Positions 42,638 to 51,535 of a stretch of DNA of 64,000 bases are shown here, in pieces. Numbering within the stretch: the stretch's first letter is position 1; every line of letters starts with the position of its first letter. The translations under genes were made by a program, and so were the position numbers. A model generated the notes under the pieces. The model was given only the letters and a program-made list of their open reading frames with translations, was not told where the DNA came from and did not search any database. Source of the DNA: Planctomycetota bacterium (lineage in GTDB: Bacteria > Planctomycetota > UBA8742 > UBA2392); the NCBI GenBank assembly GCA_020425605.1, contig JAGQRH010000007.1, positions 1-64,000 on the forward strand, in the 5' to 3' direction.

Positions 42638-43963
42638 CTAAAGAGTCTCCGCGCCGTAGTACGGCTGCAGCGCCGGCGGGATGTTGATCGTTCCGTCCGC
42701 CTGCTGGTTGTTTTCCAGGATTGCAATCATGGTGCGCGGGCAGGCCAGGCCGCTGCCGTTGAGCGTGTGTGCAAGGCGCGTCTTCTTCTCGGCGCTCTTG
42801 ACCCTGATCTTGGCGCGGCGTGCCTGGAAGTCGGTGAAGTTGCTGCAGCTGCTGACCTCAAGCCACTTGCCGACGCCGGGCGCCCAGGCCTCCAGGTCGT
42901 AGCAACGTGCAGCGCCGAAGCCCATGTCGCCGGTGCACAGCTCGAGGCGCCGGTACGGGATGTTGAGTTTTTCGAGCACCGTCTCCGCACAGCGGGTCAG
43001 CGTCTCATGTTCTTCTTCGCTCCGCTCGGGCGTGGTGACCACCATCAGCTCCACCTTGCTGAACTGGTGCACACGCAGGATGCCGCGTGTGTCTTTGCCG
43101 GCCGCGCCCGCCTCGCGCCGGAAGCACGGGGTGAAGGCGCAATAGCGAATCGGCGCGTTCTCGTCGGGAATGATCTCGCCGGCATGCACGCTGGTAAGCG
43201 GCACTTCTGCAGTCGGGATCAGAAACAGGTCGTCGCGTTCGTCGGCGCGATACAGGTCGTCGTAGAATTTCGGCAGCTGGCTGCTGTTGCGCAGCGTTTC
43301 CGCGCGCACCATGAACGGCGTCCAGCACTCGGTGTAGCCGTGCTCTGCCGTGTGCAACTCAAGGAAGTAGTTGATCAGCGCGCGCTCAAGCTTCGCGATC
43401 TTGCCGCGGAAGAACGGAAAGCCGCTGCCGCTGATGCGCCCGCCGATTTCGAGGTCGAGGCCTTTGTCGCCCACCAGATCCCAGTGCGCCTTGGGCTCGA
43501 AATCGAACTCGCGCTTCTTGCCCCACTCCTTGCGCACGACGTTGTCTGCTTCCGACCTGCCGACCGGTGTGCTCGCGCTCGGCACGTTTGGCAGATGCAG
43601 CAGCAGGCCTTCGATCTGGTTCATGATCGCGTCGGCCTCGCCCTGGAGCTTGTCTTTGTCTTCGCCCAGCAGGCGCAGTTTCTCCTTGGCGGTTTCCGGG
43701 TCGGCGGGGGTTTCGCCCAGCAGCTCAATCAGCTCCTTGGGCGCGGGCATCTCGGGGTTCTTCTTACGGCCGCCCATCCATGGACCGAATGCCTTGTTGG
43801 CCTTGTTGAGCGCGGCCTGACGTTCTTCGGCTTCGGTCTGTTTCGCGCGCCAGTTGGCGTCGAGCTTGAGGACTTCATCGATCGCGTCGACGTCGGCGTT
43901 GCGGCTGATCAGCCCGGTCTTCACCGCCTCAGCGTCGTCACGAATGAGTTTGATATCGAGCAT
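42638..43963 (-). CDS. serS: seryl-tRNA synthetase
   Basis: Charges tRNA-Ser and tRNA-Sec. 441 residues. MLDIKLIRDDAEAVKTGLISR starts the N-terminal coiled-coil arm that grips the tRNA long arm; the core has FPFFRGKIAKLERALINYFL, TECWTPFMV, motif 2 FTPCFRREAGAAGKDTRGILRVHQFSKVE and motif 3 NGSGLACPRTMIAILENNQ. The arm contains a slightly unusual WMGGRKKNPEMPAPKE insert. Immediately after its stop lies the 42572-42634 palindrome, then nadB. Confidence 0.96.
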   Translation of the reverse strand: MLDIKLIRDDAEAVKTGLISRNADVDAIDEVLKLDANWRAKQTEAEERQAALNKANKAFGPWMGGRKKNPEMPAPKELIELLGETPADPETAKEKLRLLGEDKDKLQGEADAIMNQIEGLLLHLPNVPSASTPVGRSEADNVVRKEWGKKREFDFEPKAHWDLVGDKGLDLEIGGRISGSGFPFFRGKIAKLERALINYFLELHTAEHGYTECWTPFMVRAETLRNSSQLPKFYDDLYRADERDDLFLIPTAEVPLTSVHAGEIIPDENAPIRYCAFTPCFRREAGAAGKDTRGILRVHQFSKVELMVVTTPERSEEEHETLTRCAETVLEKLNIPYRRLELCTGDMGFGAARCYDLEAWAPGVGKWLEVSSCSNFTDFQARRAKIRVKSAEKKTRLAHTLNGSGLACPRTMIAILENNQQADGTINIPPALQPYYGAETL

Positions 43964-44035
43964 GCAGCACCGATCAAGTAACGGCCGTCAGTTGCAGGTG
44001 GCTTACCCCGGCGGCGTGGATTTCGCAACAACAGG

Positions 44036-45325
44036 CTAGATCGCGCGCGCGATCAGGTTGCCGCGGCTGAATGATGCGTACAGCGGCACTTCGTTGGCCA
44101 GCATGGCCTTGAACAAGTTGTCTTCCGCGCCCTGCGGAAGTCCCCAGATGGCGAGGTCGGCGGCGTCTGTGGCGATGCCCAGCGCCTTGCGGCCATTCAC
44201 TGTCGCCGCCTTGAACAAGTCGGTTACGTCGGCGTCCGGGTGTTGTGCTGCCAGGCGCAGTTCTCCCAGCATGTCGAGCCCGGTGTTGCTGGCGAGGCTG
44301 TCGGTGCCAATCAAAAGGTTCACGCCGGCCTCGCGCATCTGTGCCAGCGGCCACGGCTCGTGACCGAACCAGGCGTGACTGCGCGGGCACCAGCATACGG
44401 AAGGCCTGGTTGCGGCGAGGTGCTCGATATCGCCCTCTCGCGCGTAGTTGCAGTGGACGAGCACGAGTTGGTGATTCTCCGCGCCGAGCCACGGCATCAG
44501 CCATTCGCCGAGCAGCAGCGCGATCGGCGTGGTCCCGAAACCCCCAAAGCCCGAAAGGTTCAAACCGAGCTTTGAGAGCAACTCGGGCAACGGCCCGCTG
44601 CCGTCGCGGATGAACGCTTCTTCTTCGGGCGATTCCGCGACGTGCGTCGTGCACACCCGGCCCTCACCGAACGCGCGCCCGAAGGCGTGCTGGTAGAGTT
44701 CCATGCTGGTGCTGTAGGGTGCGTGAGGTGAATAGCTGTAGTCGATGCCATCGCGACCGGCCGGGGCTACCGCGTCTCCGGCATCTTCGCCAAGGCGTTC
44801 GGCGTCCAGCTCGAACTCCCTGCGCACGACCTCGTCGGCACGGGCCATGGCCTTCTCGGCCGCGTCGCCTGACCAGCCAAGTACTTCCAACGCCAGATTC
44901 CCGCGCAGTCCATGTTTGGCGAGGTGCGCCGCGGAGTCGCCGCCGACGCTGATGTCCAGCACGGCCGTCGTGCCGCTGGCGACCATCATGCGGCACGCGT
45001 CGTCGATGCCGGCATCGATCATCGCCTGTGGCATCCCGCGCCCGGCAATCACGGCCGGTGCCCATTCGGGGAATGTCAAACCGTTGGGGACCTGACCGTG
45101 CAGGTGAGACAAGTCGAGGTGCGCATGCGAGTTGACGAAGCCGGGCAGGCAGACCGCGTGGTCGAACTCCAGCGTGTGCTCGGCGAGGCCCTTGAGCCCC
45201 CCACTGACCTCGCCGCCAACAATGACCTCGGCCACGTGCGCGCCCGCGATCAGCACGATCACATCGCGCTGAATCTCGAATGTCGCAGGGTCAACGTAGT
45301 GGCTGACACGAACGGCGTAGTCCAT
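44036..45325 (-). CDS. amidohydrolase, aminodeoxyfutalosine-deaminase-like
   Basis: A 429-residue metal-dependent hydrolase of the TRZ/ATZ-MtaD group. Metal ligands are the His pair of SHAHLDLSHL, His in TTHVAESPEE, His in LVHCNYA and Asp in GTDSLASNTGLDM. CPRSHAWFGHEPWPLAQMREAGVNLLIGTDSLASN matches the menaquinone futalosine-pathway deaminases better than SAH deaminases or atrazine hydrolases. If so it turns aminodeoxyfutalosine into futalosine; no other mqn gene is in the window, so this is moderate. The start is ATG 45325, two codons inside an open frame beginning with GTG. Confidence 0.75.
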   Translation of the reverse strand: MDYAVRVSHYVDPATFEIQRDVIVLIAGAHVAEVIVGGEVSGGLKGLAEHTLEFDHAVCLPGFVNSHAHLDLSHLHGQVPNGLTFPEWAPAVIAGRGMPQAMIDAGIDDACRMMVASGTTAVLDISVGGDSAAHLAKHGLRGNLALEVLGWSGDAAEKAMARADEVVRREFELDAERLGEDAGDAVAPAGRDGIDYSYSPHAPYSTSMELYQHAFGRAFGEGRVCTTHVAESPEEEAFIRDGSGPLPELLSKLGLNLSGFGGFGTTPIALLLGEWLMPWLGAENHQLVLVHCNYAREGDIEHLAATRPSVCWCPRSHAWFGHEPWPLAQMREAGVNLLIGTDSLASNTGLDMLGELRLAAQHPDADVTDLFKAATVNGRKALGIATDAADLAIWGLPQGAEDNLFKAMLANEVPLYASFSRGNLIARAI

Positions 45326-45344
45326 AGGCACGGTTTAGCGCAGA

Positions 45345-45441
45345 GTGGCACTCGCTTCCAGCGACTGCGTGCAGCGGCCTACGGCCACTGACTTCGCGCG
45401 CCAGAGGCACGCGAAACTCATTCGCTGGAAGCGAATGCCAC
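45345..45441. repeat. intergenic palindrome, GTGGCATTCGCTTCCAGCGA family
   Basis: Left arm GTGGCACTCGCTTCCAGCGA (45345-45364) and right arm TCGCTGGAAGCGAATGCCAC (45422-45441) pair in 19 of 20 positions; inner segments TGCGTG and CACGCG may extend it. Each arm is itself a mini-hairpin (TTCGCT-GGA-AGCGAA). It begins four bases after the ribBA stop on the minus strand. Confidence 0.8.
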
Positions 45442-45445
45442 CGGG

Positions 45446-46723
<1,278 letters not shown>

Positions 46724-46730
46724 GCCCGCG

Positions 46731-46736
46731 ATAATA
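46731..46736 (-). promoter_or_regulatory. -10-like hexamer TATTAT of ribBA
   Basis: On the minus strand TATTAT, then cgcgggc, then ATG (46723). This is the best -10 match in the window with a seven-base gap and no Shine-Dalgarno. Confidence 0.5.
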
Positions 46737-46957
46737 GCGCGGCAGGCGACAAACGGGACCGGGCGACTGGTTTTCCTGCCCGAATCCACTCATTGACAGC
46801 ACACAGAAATGTGAGGAAAGTGCACCCCTCGCAACGAGTGGAAGCCAGTGCGGCCCGGGCGGTAAGTGCTTGAGGTCAACTAGCTTGCGTTGTGAAACGA
46901 ATTGAGCGATAAGCCCGCATCCCCCCGCAGGCTGTGCCCGAGCAGTGCAGGTAGGTT

Positions 46958-48166
46958 ATGCCCGCAGCAAAGATCATCATGTTCTCGGACGGCGTGTCGG
47001 AATCCAACCGGCTTGCCAAGGAAGCGCTTGAAGCGCACCACATGTCCTGGAACGAGCGGAACATTTCGACCGACGCGGATGCGAACGCCTTCATTCGAAA
47101 ACTATGCGGCGCACCGGTTTCACCCGTGCTGTATGTAAACGATGAATGGCTGCCGGACCCCACGCAGGAAGAACTGCTGGAAGCAACCGGCGTTCGCTTT
47201 GACATTGAAGGGCTGGAATCGCGCGGCCAGACGATCTTCGACGTAGTGGTCGTCGGTCTTGGCCCGGCCGGTCTTGCGGCCTGCCACGGTTGCCGTCTCG
47301 GTGGACTAAGCGTGCTAGGCCTGGATGAAAATGAGCCGGGCGGCCACCTGCTGCCACTGACGGATGTGGACGAGTATCTCGGCGTCGGCTTTGACGAGCC
47401 GGTGCCTGGTGCAGACATCGCGGCCAACTTCAGCGAGCACGCCCGGCACGTCGGCGCGACACTGATGCGCGGCAAGGTTAACAGCATCCGAATCCAGGGC
47501 GCGTTCAAGCGAGTGCACAGCAGCGCCGGCAACTTCTGGGCCCGCGCGGTGGTGATCGCTACCGGCGCCGCACAGCGCGAGCTGAAAATCGAAGGTGTCG
47601 AGAAGTTCATCAACCGCGGCATTCGCTACGGCGCACAGGTGGATGCGCAGATCTACTCTGACCGCCGCGTGGCCGTGATCGGCGGCGGCGACGAAGCCAT
47701 GCACGCTGCGATCTTCCTCAGCCGCTTCGCCAAGTTCGTTACAGTGCTCTGCCCCGACGATGAGCCAACCGCTGAGCCGCTGCTGGTTGAGCGCGCACAG
47801 GGCCAGAAAGTACGCATCATCCCCGGCACCAAGGTGGTAGCCGTGAAGGGCGACGACGCGCTGGACTTCCTGTTTTTCGTTGAGAAGGGCATACCCGAAG
47901 AGCAGGGCCTGCCGCTGGATGCGGCCGTGGTCGCACTCGGCCCCGCGCCGAAGACGCCAATCCCGGGCCTGGAGCGCATGCCGCAGGACGAGGGCTATTT
48001 CGCGCACGGTGAAGGTGGCAAGACCATGTTCGGCGGCATCTACGTCGCGGGCGACTGCACCAACATCGACACCCGCACGCTCATGAGCGTCGTGGCCTCA
48101 GGCAGCCTGTGCGCCAAGCGCCTGTGGCAGTGGCTCGCCAGCCACCCGCTGCCGAAGCTTAAATAG
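46958..48166 (+). CDS. glutaredoxin-like + thioredoxin-reductase-like flavoprotein lacking both CxxC motifs
   Basis: A 402-residue protein. Residues ~1-80 look like a glutaredoxin domain (AKIIMFSDGVSESNRLAKEAL..., PVSPVLYVND) but the CPYC position reads DGVS. Residues ~93-402 are TrxR-like: FDVVVVGLGPAGLAA (FAD), VIATGAAQRELKIEGVEKF, VAVIGGGDEAMHAAIFL (NADP) and IYVAGDCTN. Where TrxR has YCATCDG this has YGAQVDA (residues 224-230), so both redox cysteines are gone. The FAD and NAD(P) sites look intact. It may be a YumC- or YpdA-like reductase, or act on another acceptor. The gene at 48242 on the same strand is hutH. Confidence 0.8.
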   Translation: MPAAKIIMFSDGVSESNRLAKEALEAHHMSWNERNISTDADANAFIRKLCGAPVSPVLYVNDEWLPDPTQEELLEATGVRFDIEGLESRGQTIFDVVVVGLGPAGLAACHGCRLGGLSVLGLDENEPGGHLLPLTDVDEYLGVGFDEPVPGADIAANFSEHARHVGATLMRGKVNSIRIQGAFKRVHSSAGNFWARAVVIATGAAQRELKIEGVEKFINRGIRYGAQVDAQIYSDRRVAVIGGGDEAMHAAIFLSRFAKFVTVLCPDDEPTAEPLLVERAQGQKVRIIPGTKVVAVKGDDALDFLFFVEKGIPEEQGLPLDAAVVALGPAPKTPIPGLERMPQDEGYFAHGEGGKTMFGGIYVAGDCTNIDTRTLMSVVASGSLCAKRLWQWLASHPLPKLK

Positions 48167-48227
48167 TTTTTTGGGGCGAGCGTCGTCCTTCAGGCGTTGG
48201 GCACTGTTACTGTCCGCTGATTCGCGC

Positions 48228-48233
48228 TAACTT
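48228..48233 (+). promoter_or_regulatory. -10-like hexamer TAACTT of hutH
   Basis: TAACTT lies eight bases before the hutH ATG. The 17-base context CGCTAACTTCCCGGCCC is almost the same as that before the epimerase gene at 55457 (CGCTAACTTCCCGCC). Confidence 0.4.
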
Positions 48234-48241
48234 CCCGGCCC

Positions 48242-49774
48242 ATGGCCAAACCGAACACACTGATACTCGACGGCAAGTCACTGACACTGACGCAAGTGGA
48301 CCGCTTTCTGCATGGCGGATACTCGTGCGTGGAAGTCTCGGCCGGGGCGCGCTCGGCCGTGCGCAAGGCGCGCAAGTTTGTCGAAAAGTTGCTGAAAGAG
48401 CACCGGCCCGTCTACGGCGTAAACACCGGCTTCGGCAAGCTGGCGAACATGCGCATCCCGGATGCGGACCTGGGACAGCTCCAGACCAATTTAATACGCA
48501 GCCATTCGTGCGGCGTCGGAGAGCCGCTGCCGGTTGAAACCGTGCGCCTGGCGATGGTGCTGCGCATCAACAGCATCGTACAGGGCAACTCGGGCGTGCG
48601 CGAAGAAGTGGTCGACGCGCTGGTCGCGATGCTCAACAGCGAGGTCGTGCCGTTCGTGCCCAGCAAGGGCAGCGTCGGCGCGAGCGGTGACCTGGCCCCG
48701 CTGGCGCACATCGCGCTGGCGCTGCTGGGTGAAGGCAAAGTCTGGGTGAAGGGCAAGCTGGTCGGCGCGCCGGCCGCGCTGAAGAACGCGAAGCTGAAGC
48801 CGATCGAGCTGCAGGCCAAGGAAGGGCTGGCGCTGATCAACGGCACGCAGATCATCCAGGCGATCGGACTGCGCACCATCTGCGGCATGCGGCGCTGGAT
48901 CAAGCTGTGTGACGCGGCGGCGGCGGTCAGCCTGGAGGCTCTGCGCGGCAGCGATTCGCCGTTTGACCCGCGCGTCGCTGCGATTCGCCCGCACCCCGGC
49001 CATGGGCTGGTTTCGCGCAACATGCTGAAGATGTTGAAGGGTAGCCAGATCCGCGAAAGCCACCGCGAAGGCGACGAGCGTGTGCAGGACGCCTACAGCC
49101 TGCGCTGCGTGCCGCAGGTGCACGGTGCCGCGCGCGACGGCTTCGATTTCGTGCAGACCATTTTCGAGCGCGAGCTGAACGCCGTCACCGACAACCCGCT
49201 GCTGTTCCCGGACGACGGCGACGTGATCAGCGCCGGCAACTTCCACGGCCAGCCGCTGAGCCAGGCGCTGGATTTTCTCGCGATCCTGATGAGCGAACTG
49301 GGCGCGATCTCGGAGCGCCGCACAGAGCAGATGGTGAACCCGGACCTGTCCAACCTTCCGCCGTTTCTCGTGGAAGGCAGCGGACTGAACAGCGGGCTGA
49401 TGATCGCGCAGGTGGTCGCGGCCGCGCTGGCCAGCGAGAACAAGGTCTTCAGCCACCCTGCCAGCGTGGACAGCATCCCGACTTCGGCGAACAAGGAAGA
49501 CCACGTCAGTATGGGCGTCACGGCCGCGCTGAAGGCGATCACGATCTATGAGAACCTGCAGCACCTGCTGAGTATCGAGCTGCTTGCGGGGCGCCTCGCG
49601 CTTGACTACCACAAGCCGTTGAAGGGCGGGAAGCTGGTGGAAGACGTGGTGAACGCGTTGCGCAAGCGTGTGAAGCCGCTGAAACAGGACCGTGTCCTGC
49701 ACGAAGACTTCGCCAATATCCGCAGCCTGGTTAATGACGGCATGCTGGATGCCGTCCTGTCGAGACTGGAGTAG
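48242..49774 (+). CDS. hutH: histidine ammonia-lyase
   Basis: Deaminates histidine to urocanate. 510 residues. The MIO electrophile forms from Ala-Ser-Gly in GSVGASGDLAPLAHIALALLGEG; YGVNTGFGKLANMRI supplies the catalytic Tyr, and INGTQ, the TDNPLLF segment, and GNFHGQPL are present. The FHGQPL/MVNPDLSNLPPFL context favours HutH, but tyrosine- or phenylalanine-type aromatic ammonia-lyases share these motifs, so the substrate is probable rather than certain. No hutU, hutI or hutG is adjacent, which is unusual for a histidine-utilisation gene. Confidence 0.88.
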   Translation: MAKPNTLILDGKSLTLTQVDRFLHGGYSCVEVSAGARSAVRKARKFVEKLLKEHRPVYGVNTGFGKLANMRIPDADLGQLQTNLIRSHSCGVGEPLPVETVRLAMVLRINSIVQGNSGVREEVVDALVAMLNSEVVPFVPSKGSVGASGDLAPLAHIALALLGEGKVWVKGKLVGAPAALKNAKLKPIELQAKEGLALINGTQIIQAIGLRTICGMRRWIKLCDAAAAVSLEALRGSDSPFDPRVAAIRPHPGHGLVSRNMLKMLKGSQIRESHREGDERVQDAYSLRCVPQVHGAARDGFDFVQTIFERELNAVTDNPLLFPDDGDVISAGNFHGQPLSQALDFLAILMSELGAISERRTEQMVNPDLSNLPPFLVEGSGLNSGLMIAQVVAAALASENKVFSHPASVDSIPTSANKEDHVSMGVTAALKAITIYENLQHLLSIELLAGRLALDYHKPLKGGKLVEDVVNALRKRVKPLKQDRVLHEDFANIRSLVNDGMLDAVLSRLE

Positions 49775-49777
49775 GCC

Positions 49778-50467
49778 CTAGTAGCGCTCCGATAGCTTAC
49801 CCGGCTTGATGCAGCTCTTCCCCTTGTTGCGCTTATCGCTCACGATGTTTGAAACGGTGAAATGCGTCAGCCACTCGTCCGGGCACGGGCGCAGCAGCGC
49901 CCTGAGGGCATCCGGCTCCGTCTTGGGGTCGAGCCACGCATCATAGTCGGCCGGGTCAAGAATGCAGCCCATGCGGTGATGCAGCTTTGCCATCTTCGCG
50001 TTCGGCTGGCATGTGATCACGAGAAAGCTGTCGATGGTGACGCCGACGCCGGAATCCCAGTGATCGTATAGACCCGCGAACGCCAGTGGTTTGCCGTCAG
50101 CATGGCGGATGCAGTGAGGCTGCGGCTTCAGTTTGCCGGGCGTCCACTCATACCAGCCGGTGGCCGGCACTATGCAGCGACGCTGGACAAATGACTCACG
50201 GAACATCTTCTTCTCGTCCACCGTCTCGGAGCGCGCATTGATCGGCTTCTTTGCGAGCGCCGAGTCCTTCTCGGTTGACGGTACCAATCCCCAGCGCAGT
50301 TCCACGAGCTTGCGTTTGCGCCCACCCACCACGCAAAGCGCATCCTCGTGCGGCGCCAGGTTGTAGCGCGGCTGCCAGTTCTTGATGAGCGCCGCGGCCG
50401 GCTTCACGCCGAATAGCGAAAGGAATTCCGCCAGGTCTGGAGGGTCCTGAATGAGACGTCCGGGCAT
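49778..50467 (-). CDS. SRAP (HMCES/YedK) family protein with catalytic Cys2 replaced by Pro
   Basis: A 229-residue SOS-response-associated peptidase-fold protein. Family members use Cys2 to make a thiazolidine crosslink to abasic sites in single-stranded DNA. Conserved here: Asn36 in PRYNLAP, RWGLVP, NARSETV, RCIVPATGWYEW (Glu107) and HHRMGCIL (His163). However, the N terminus reads M-P-G-R, not M-C-G-R, so the crosslinking Cys is missing; no in-frame upstream start restores it. GGAG precedes the ATG. It is the last gene of the operon running from mrp, 14 bases after a small unknown gene. Confidence 0.9.
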   Translation of the reverse strand: MPGRLIQDPPDLAEFLSLFGVKPAAALIKNWQPRYNLAPHEDALCVVGGRKRKLVELRWGLVPSTEKDSALAKKPINARSETVDEKKMFRESFVQRRCIVPATGWYEWTPGKLKPQPHCIRHADGKPLAFAGLYDHWDSGVGVTIDSFLVITCQPNAKMAKLHHRMGCILDPADYDAWLDPKTEPDALRALLRPCPDEWLTHFTVSNIVSDKRNKGKSCIKPGKLSERY

Positions 50468-50481
50468 GGGCGCTCCGGTGT

Positions 50482-50763
50482 TCAGCCTGCGGCGATTTCC
50501 GACAGGCGAATAACCTCAGCGATCTCGGCGGCCGGCACAGAGACCTGCGGGATGCGGGGCCAGTGTCCCCACTGGGCTGCCGTCTTGACGTACTCGTCGT
50601 TGGTCTTGCCGTCCTGCCCTTCGTCGTGCTTGTCGGCGTCGTTCAAGAAGATGGCGTGAGGCGTCTGCGTGTCGCAACGGCCGATGTAGACCGCGCTGCC
50701 GGTCGTGCGAACGACGACCGTAATGCCGTGCAGAGCGCCCTTGTCTGAATGAAATGTTCCCAT
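50482..50763 (-). CDS. small protein with Sm/SH3-like barrel look (tandem paralog)
   Basis: A 93-residue protein. GITVVVRTTGSAVYIGRCDTQTPHAIFLNDADKHD and VSVPAAEIAEVIRL give the strand-turn-strand and final strand of a small five-stranded barrel. It shares with the preceding gene (50766-51107) the spaced motifs GRC, GHW and P.A.I, so the two look like tandem paralogs. I do not recognise the family by name. It starts two bases after the preceding stop and is in the mrp operon. Unknown function; binding of a polar ligand or RNA is a guess. Confidence 0.65.
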   Translation of the reverse strand: MGTFHSDKGALHGITVVVRTTGSAVYIGRCDTQTPHAIFLNDADKHDEGQDGKTNDEYVKTAAQWGHWPRIPQVSVPAAEIAEVIRLSEIAAG

Positions 50764-50765
50764 GA

Positions 50766-51107
50766 TCAATCCTGCTCTTCCGCGGCCGGCTGGGCGGCAG
50801 CCAGGTCCTGGGTGAATTCGCCCGATTGGTCCTTCCATGGCTCCTTCACCAGCAACTCCATGCGCGTGATGTCGGCCTTGGGGATGAATACTTTCTTGAT
50901 CACGGACCAGTGGCCCATGCTCAACGCGGCCTCGAGCTTCTCGACGTTCTTGTCCCAGGCGCCGTGAAAATGGTCGAGGTCGACCATGATCAGGTTGTCC
51001 TTCTCAAAACGCGAGCAGCGCCCGACGAACGTCTGGTCGAGCTTCGTCTCCACGACACAGGTCTTGCCGTGGAATTCCTTCAGGCGCTTTGCGGGGTCCT
51101 GTTCCAT
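50766..51107 (-). CDS. small protein with Sm/SH3-like barrel look (tandem paralog)
   Basis: A 113-residue protein. GKTCVVETKLDQTFVGRCSRFEKDNLIMVDLDHFHG suggests a strand pair of an Sm-like barrel; GHWSVIKKVFIPKADITRMELL matches the C-terminal part of the downstream gene. The last ~25 residues are acidic and probably disordered. The ATG at 51105-51107 overlaps the bacilliredoxin stop by one base (TAATG). The open frame reaches 51374 only antisense-like within the bacilliredoxin gene, so it is rejected. Function unknown. Confidence 0.65.
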   Translation of the reverse strand: MEQDPAKRLKEFHGKTCVVETKLDQTFVGRCSRFEKDNLIMVDLDHFHGAWDKNVEKLEAALSMGHWSVIKKVFIPKADITRMELLVKEPWKDQSGEFTQDLAAAQPAAEEQD

Positions 51108-51523
51108 TACAGCTTGACGTAGAGGTTGCTCAGGTGCTCGGCGACGGATTCCGGGTGGCCGCCTTCGAACACGTGGCGTGGAACGTAGCTGGCCGGCTGG
51201 CCCTGCTTGAACAGGTATACGCTCGGGCTGCTTGGCGGTGCCTGCGGCACGAGGCTGCGAACGTAGTTGCAGGCGTCCGTGTCGTTGCCAGCGAAGCACG
51301 TGCCGACCGCATCCGGCTTCTTGTCGCCTTCCAGCGAAAGAAGAATACCCGGACGTGCGGCGCCGGCCGCACAACCGCAGACTGAGTTCACGATTACCAT
51401 CGCGTTCTTGTCCTTGTTGCGCTCGAGGAAGTTCTTCACGTCGTCGGCCGTGCGCAGCTCTTCAACACCGTTGTCTGCCAGCTCGGCGCGCATCGGGGCG
51501 ATCATCTCTTCGGGGTATGGCAT
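51107..51523 (-). CDS. BrxA/BrxB-family bacilliredoxin (CGC motif)
   Basis: A 138-residue thioredoxin-like protein of the YphP/YqiW (BrxA/BrxB) family. The N terminus MPYPEEMIAPMRAELADNGVEEL and the redox motif VNSVCGCAAGAARPG (Cys49-Gly-Cys51) are characteristic, as is the ending HVFEGGHPESVAEHLSNLY. In Firmicutes these reduce mixed disulfides of proteins with bacillithiol, so the organism may make bacillithiol; biosynthesis genes are not in view. AAGGAG before the ATG. It is the second gene of the operon, 12 bases after mrp. Confidence 0.9.
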   Translation of the reverse strand: MPYPEEMIAPMRAELADNGVEELRTADDVKNFLERNKDKNAMVIVNSVCGCAAGAARPGILLSLEGDKKPDAVGTCFAGNDTDACNYVRSLVPQAPPSSPSVYLFKQGQPASYVPRHVFEGGHPESVAEHLSNLYVKL

Positions 51524-51535
51524 CGTTCGTTCTCC

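Noticed and set aside
46724-46957. Possible FMN riboswitch in front of ribBA
   Set aside because: I find no conserved FMN-element core in the gap, and the TATTAT seven bases before the ATG leaves no leader for one.
48491-49702. 403-residue frame antisense to hutH, and similar long antisense frames at 42767-43981, 53896-55251 and 56617-58119
   Set aside because: These are shadows on the strand opposite strong known genes; high GC makes long open frames, and composition (His/Arg/Val/Asp-rich) is not protein-like.
51108-51374. N-terminal extension of the 50766-51107 gene to 202 residues
   Set aside because: The extension lies in the wrong frame of the brxB gene; the TAATG junction and the shared motifs with the neighbour place the start at 51107.
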